Under the pieces are notes generated by a model. That model was not told the origin of the DNA and searched no databases. It worked only from the letters and a program-made list of their open reading frames with translations. Source: Chloroflexota bacterium (lineage in GTDB: Bacteria > Chloroflexota > Anaerolineae > 4572-78). From it: a stretch of DNA of 9,318 nt. The stretch is taken from positions 1 through 9,318 of the forward strand of contig JAJRUC010000229.1 in the NCBI GenBank assembly GCA_024278015.1. The letters run 5' to 3'. The position numbers were made by a program, and so were the translations under genes. Position 1 is the first letter of the stretch. Each line of letters starts with the position of its first letter. Below, piece after piece: positions 6,599 through 9,318 of the stretch.

Positions 6599-6626
6599 AG
6601 TATAGCAATGAATGATATAATGGCAA
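6599..6626 (-). promoter_or_regulatory. Candidate promoter of the HAD-tsaC-glycosyltransferase operon
   Basis: On the minus strand, TTGCCA (6626-6621, five of six consensus bases) and TATACT (6604-6599, five of six) are separated by 16 nt. Transcription would start near 6592, giving a leader of about 25 nt before ATG 6567. It overlaps the plus-strand promoter candidate of the TPR gene. Confidence 0.55.
6613..6621 (+). promoter_or_regulatory. Candidate extended -10 promoter of the TPR-protein gene
   Basis: TGATATAAT matches the extended -10 consensus TGnTATAAT exactly, in an AT-rich patch between divergent genes. A clear -35 box is absent (TGTTCA at 6593-6598 is a weak match at 17 nt), which an extended -10 can tolerate. 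The predicted start near 6628 leaves a leader of about 78 nt before ATG 6706. Confidence 0.5.
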
Positions 6627-6705
6627 AACTATGACCGGCCCGACCAATCGCTTTTTGGATGCGAGGCGAGAGGGCGATTAGCCGGCTGAAGGGAAAAACG
6701 ATATC

Positions 6706-7803
6706 ATGTATACTCAAGGATTTGTTTCGGGCAGTTATGACGATTTATACGCGCAAGCCGAGCGCCATTTGGAACGTGGGGAGCTTGAGCAGGCCGAAGC
6801 TGTTCTCAGCCGGATTTATTTGCGATTAGGCAAGTTGAGTGAAGCGGTTGTCAGCCGTCGCCCGGATCTGAACAAGCTGCGTATCCTCAGCGCCAAAATG
6901 TTGGCGGATTTGAATCGACGCAGGGGGAATTACCGGCGAGCGATTGAACTGTACCAGCAATTGCTGGAGACGACGCCTGCGGCCATGCACCCGGACTGGC
7001 GGCACGTCATCGCCCGCCTGAAGGCCGAAAACGGTCAGGTAGCCGAAGGGCTGGACGAAATGCGCTCGCTGGCGGTGGCCCATTCTTCAGAGTCGTGGCC
7101 CTGGTTATCATTGGGACAGATTTTATTGGATGAAAAAGAATACGAAGAAGCGGTCGTCAATTTGCAAAAGGCCATTGCCCGCTCAAAAAAGAAAACGGAA
7201 GACCGCTACTGGGCCACTACAACATTATTTGTGGTGTATAAATTGATGGGCCGGCATACCGAGGCCGAGGCCGCATGGCTTGAGGCTATGCAATCTGCCG
7301 GTAACAAGAACAGAGATTATTACCCCCTGTACGTTATGTATCTGGAAGCCGGCTTGTTGGATAAAGCAGCGCGTTGGCTGAAAAAAGAAAAGAATCCGTT
7401 TCGATTGGGCTTGCACCGGGGGCTGCTGGCTCAGGCGCAAGGCAATGCTGATGCGGCGATGAAATATTGGGCCGATACAGCCGCCCGTTCTCCACCGGAT
7501 TTTGAAACCGGCTATGAAGACTGGGCCGAAGCCGCTTTGCGCTCGAACTACGACCCGGCGCGAATTTCCCGGACACTGCTGAAATTTATTGTCGATGAGA
7601 ATATCAGCCGTTACGGCATGTTGATGTTCGCCGTGGCAGAGATTCGGCGGGGGAATTTTGACCGCGCCCACGAGATATTTTCGCAGATGAATATATCTGA
7701 CAGTGATTTGCTGCCCCGGCAAGAGCGGCAAATTTTTTCTGCGCTGTTGAAGCCGTCGGATACGGAATCCTTCAAAAAATACTTTCAAACGGAGCCTGAG
7801 TAA
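6706..7803 (+). CDS. Tetratricopeptide-repeat protein, function unknown
   Basis: The 365-residue product is a helical-repeat protein with no signal peptide or membrane helix, so probably cytoplasmic. TPR-like helix pairs can be seen at about residues 13-36 (YAQAERHLERGELEQAEAVL), 57-90, 129-158 (WLSLGQILLDEKEYEEAV), 166-196, 203-226 and 234-260 (HRGLLAQAQGNADAAMKYW), with a more degenerate one near 305-328. The Gly and Ala positions of the TPR consensus are kept in several. Repeats 4-6 have the spacing of O-linked-transferase or LapB-like scaffolds, but no catalytic domain is attached. It is probably a protein-protein scaffold. The start ATG 6706 has AAGGG about 12 nt upstream, a rather long spacing. 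It is transcribed away from the HAD operon from the shared promoter region, and dtd follows 146 nt downstream. No partner can be named. Confidence 0.85.
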   Translation: MYTQGFVSGSYDDLYAQAERHLERGELEQAEAVLSRIYLRLGKLSEAVVSRRPDLNKLRILSAKMLADLNRRRGNYRRAIELYQQLLETTPAAMHPDWRHVIARLKAENGQVAEGLDEMRSLAVAHSSESWPWLSLGQILLDEKEYEEAVVNLQKAIARSKKKTEDRYWATTTLFVVYKLMGRHTEAEAAWLEAMQSAGNKNRDYYPLYVMYLEAGLLDKAARWLKKEKNPFRLGLHRGLLAQAQGNADAAMKYWADTAARSPPDFETGYEDWAEAALRSNYDPARISRTLLKFIVDENISRYGMLMFAVAEIRRGNFDRAHEIFSQMNISDSDLLPRQERQIFSALLKPSDTESFKKYFQTEPE

Positions 7804-7901
7804 ACGCCAATCGGCCCGCAATCGGTATTATTGTGTATAGGCCCTCGGTACTATATGTATTTTTGTGTATAAATTTATTTGTGTATTTTCTGGCACAAAA
7901 C

Positions 7902-7924
7902 CGGGAGACAGCCAACTGCTCCCG
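7902..7924 (+). promoter_or_regulatory. Stable hairpin in the dtd leader
   Basis: CGGGAG (7902-7907) and CAG (7909-7911) pair with CTG (7916-7918) and CTCCCG (7919-7924): nine base pairs, one bulged A, CCAA tetraloop. No T-run follows, so it is not a standard terminator. It ends 9 nt before the dtd ribosome binding site (7934-7939), where it could affect translation or mRNA stability. Confidence 0.5.
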
Positions 7925-7933
7925 TCAATCTGG

Positions 7934-7939
7934 AAAGGA
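7934..7939 (+). promoter_or_regulatory. Ribosome binding site of dtd
   Basis: AAAGGA lies 10 nt before ATG 7950 and 4 nt before an in-frame GTG at 7944. Both starts are possible and differ by only two residues. Either one excludes the upstream ATG at 7833, whose extension would be translated through the leader hairpin. Confidence 0.6.
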
Positions 7940-7949
7940 TTCTGTGACT

Positions 7950-8399
7950 ATGCGGGTGGTATTGCAACGGGTAACAGCCGGGCGCGTCAGCGTCGAAGGT
8001 CGGGTGGTGGGCCAAATTGGGCCGGGCTTTGTGGCTTTGGCCGGCATTACCCACACCGATACCCGCGACATTGCGGCAAAAATGGCGGAGAAAGTGGCCC
8101 GTCTGCGCGTGTTCAGCGATGAGGCCGGCAAGATGAACCTGTCCGCGTTGGCGGTGGGCGCCGAAGTGCTGGTGGTCTCTCAATTTACGCTGTACGCCGA
8201 TGCCCGTCGGGGCCGGCGGCCCGGCTACACCGCTGCCGCTCCGCCGGAAATTGCCGAACCCCTGATTGACTGTTTTGGGGAGCAGTTGCGGCAACAGGGC
8301 ATAAAAAAAGTCGCCGCCGGCGTGTTCGGCGCGGATATGCAGGTTGAAATCCACAATGATGGGCCGGTGACGATTATTCTGGAATTGCCTATCCAATAA
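7950..8399 (+). CDS. dtd: D-aminoacyl-tRNA deacylase
   Basis: The 149-residue product hydrolyses D-amino acids (and glycine mischarged on tRNA-Ala) from tRNA, a cytoplasmic proofreading step acting as a homodimer. It has the normal family length and the usual MRVVLQRV start. The catalytic elements are present: SQFTLYAD (77-84), GRRPGYTAAAP (88-98), FGADMQVEIHNDGPVT (126-141) with the cross-subunit GP motif at 138-139, and the closing ILEL strand. An in-frame ATG at 7833 would add 39 residues, including a hydrophobic stretch foreign to the family, and is rejected. The last 11 nt overlap the 3' end of the convergent phosphorylase gene. It may be transcribed from the AT-rich gap in front of it or by read-through from the TPR gene; I cannot decide between these. 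Confidence 0.97.
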   Translation: MRVVLQRVTAGRVSVEGRVVGQIGPGFVALAGITHTDTRDIAAKMAEKVARLRVFSDEAGKMNLSALAVGAEVLVVSQFTLYADARRGRRPGYTAAAPPEIAEPLIDCFGEQLRQQGIKKVAAGVFGADMQVEIHNDGPVTIILELPIQ

Positions 8400-9318
8400 T
8401 TTTCAGGGTGTGCGGCGGAGCCTTAACCGGCGTGTCTGACCACCCGATGGCCTTCAGCAGCCTGGCTTTGGCCGCAGCCAGGCTTTCCGGGCTGTGGGCG
8501 TGCAGCGTCAGCAGGGGAGCGCCCGCCGCCAGATAATCGCCCACTTTGGCGTGGTGGACAATGCCCACCCCGTAATCAATGGGGTCTCCTTTTTTCTCCC
8601 GACCGCCGCCCAGGGCCACGCCGGTTTTACCCACTTCGGCGGCATTTATCCCGGCGATGTAGCCGCCCCTCGGCGCTGCAACCGTTTCCACTACCGGCGC
8701 GCGCGGCAGCAAGGTCGGGTCGTTTAGCTCCGCTTCGCTCCCCCCTTGAGCGATAATCCATTCCCTGAATTTTGCCCACGCCGCGCCGTCATCCAGCTTT
8801 TGGGCCAGCATCAATTTGGCCGCTTCCAGATTGGGAGCCTGGCCGGCCAGTTCCACCATTTTACCCGCTACGGTCAGGCAGTGGTCTCTAAAATCTGCCG
8901 GGCCGCCGCCGCGCAGGGTGTCGATGGCCTCTTTCACTTCCAGGGCGTTGCCCACGGCGCAGCCCAGCGGCTGGTTCATGTCAGAGATGATGGCCGCCAC
9001 TTTGCGGCCCACACCCCGACCGATTTCGACCATCAAATTTGCCAGCGCTTCGGCCTGGGCCGGAGTGCGCATAAACGCCCCCTGGCCCACTTTTACATCC
9101 AGCACAATCGCATCAGCCCCGGAGGCGATTTTTTTGCTCATAATGCTGGCCGCAATCAGGGGCAAACTTTCTACCGTGGCCGTTACATCGCGCAGGGCAT
9201 AGAATTTGCCGTCGGCGGGGGCCAAATCTGCCGATTGGCCCGATACGACGATGTTGTGTTCTTTCAGCAAGCGCATAAATTCGGGCGTGGAGAGGCTTAC
9301 CTCAAACCCGGTGAACGA
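8389..9318 (-). CDS. deoA: Pyrimidine-nucleoside (thymidine) phosphorylase, C-terminal 309 residues (5' end outside window)
   Basis: This enzyme splits thymidine, deoxyuridine or uridine with phosphate to give the base and (deoxy)ribose 1-phosphate, in pyrimidine salvage. The frame is open to the right edge (the visible part begins SFTGFEVSLS), so the N-terminal signature region is not in the window. Visible: SADLAPADGKFYALRDVTAT, PLIAASIMSKK, VLDVKVGQGAFM, then SDMNQPLGCAVGNALEVKEAI, and a C-terminal PYNP_C-type domain with GYIAGINA, GGGREKKGDPID and VGIVHHAKVGD. R43, S58 and K62 of the visible part have the spacing of the substrate-binding Arg171, Ser186 and Lys190 of E. coli DeoA. Broad pyrimidine specificity (Pdp type) is as likely as strict thymidine use. 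The 3' end overlaps dtd tail-to-tail by 11 nt, leaving no room for a terminator between them. No neighbouring deo genes are visible. Confidence 0.95.
   Translation of the reverse strand, partial: SFTGFEVSLSTPEFMRLLKEHNIVVSGQSADLAPADGKFYALRDVTATVESLPLIAASIMSKKIASGADAIVLDVKVGQGAFMRTPAQAEALANLMVEIGRGVGRKVAAIISDMNQPLGCAVGNALEVKEAIDTLRGGGPADFRDHCLTVAGKMVELAGQAPNLEAAKLMLAQKLDDGAAWAKFREWIIAQGGSEAELNDPTLLPRAPVVETVAAPRGGYIAGINAAEVGKTGVALGGGREKKGDPIDYGVGIVHHAKVGDYLAAGAPLLTLHAHSPESLAAAKARLLKAIGWSDTPVKAPPHTLKIIG

Larger units (their letters stand above)
7804..7949 (+). promoter_or_regulatory. AT-rich leader region of dtd with three TTGTGTAT copies
   Basis: This 146-bp gap has a markedly AT-rich core (about 7826-7890). 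TTGTGTAT occurs at 7831-7838, 7863-7870 and 7879-7886, so starts are 32 and 16 bp apart. TATAAA (7868-7873) is a possible -10 box but no convincing -35 precedes it. The copies could be regulator sites or simple low-complexity sequence. A hairpin follows at 7902-7924. Confidence 0.35.

Noticed and set aside
7225..7821. 198-codon minus-strand frame opposite the TPR gene
   Set aside because: The TPR pattern on the plus strand explains the sequence; the antisense product shows no motif.
7833..7949. 39-residue hydrophobic N-terminal extension of Dtd
   Set aside because: Dtd is cytoplasmic and starts MRxVxQRV; the extension is a reading of the AT-rich gap and leader hairpin, and the ribosome binding site at 7934-7939 favours 7944 or 7950.
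1..9318. CRISPR array, IS element, tRNA or rRNA
   Set aside because: I saw no regularly spaced repeats, transposase motifs, long terminal inverted repeats or RNA-gene signatures; nearly all of the sequence is explained by ordinary coding regions.

Overview
The window is about 9.3 kb of bacterial chromosome with moderately high GC. It is densely coded and carries ten genes; two of them run off the ends. Nothing in it is an obvious mobile element, rRNA, tRNA or CRISPR array. Gene content and style (an FtsK-like motor with a non-canonical tail, DUF-type membrane proteins, G/C-rich homopolymer runs, a stand-alone TsaC, a fused GT9/WecG glycosyltransferase) would fit a Chloroflexota (Anaerolineae-like) genome. 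That assignment is inference; no marker gene here proves it.

Left block, plus strand (1-1303): the 3' part of an FtsK/SpoIIIE-type DNA translocase is followed by a two-helix membrane protein and a 77-residue protein of unknown function. The last two genes overlap at TAATG. A hairpin with a T-rich tail (1320-1355) probably ends this unit.

Central block, minus strand (6567 down to 1497): five tightly packed genes read in the order HAD phosphatase, TsaC-type threonylcarbamoyl-AMP synthase, six-helix repeat membrane protein, GT4 glycosyltransferase, and a 634-residue fusion of a GT9 (heptosyltransferase-like) domain with a WecG/TagA/CpsF (GT26) domain. Junctions are a 20-nt overlap, a 30-nt gap, a 1-nt gap and a 53-nt gap, so this looks like one operon. 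An extra internal promoter may sit before the fusion gene. The last two genes point to synthesis of a surface glycan or a polyprenyl-linked polymer. C10 and C8 runs (coding strand) lie in the linker between the two catalytic domains of the fusion, where slippage would cut one domain off.

Right block: between the HAD gene and a plus-strand TPR protein (6706-7803), two good promoter candidates face away from each other and overlap. An AT-rich gap with three TTGTGTAT copies and a stable hairpin then leads into dtd (D-aminoacyl-tRNA deacylase). Its 3' end overlaps by 11 nt the 3' end of a convergent pyrimidine-nucleoside phosphorylase gene that continues past the right edge.

Most of the window is ordinary housekeeping and surface-glycan coding. 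The points most worth following are the GT9-WecG fusion with its homopolymer linker, the FtsK-like cassette with two uncharacterised partners, the threefold-repeat membrane protein, and the overlapping divergent promoters.
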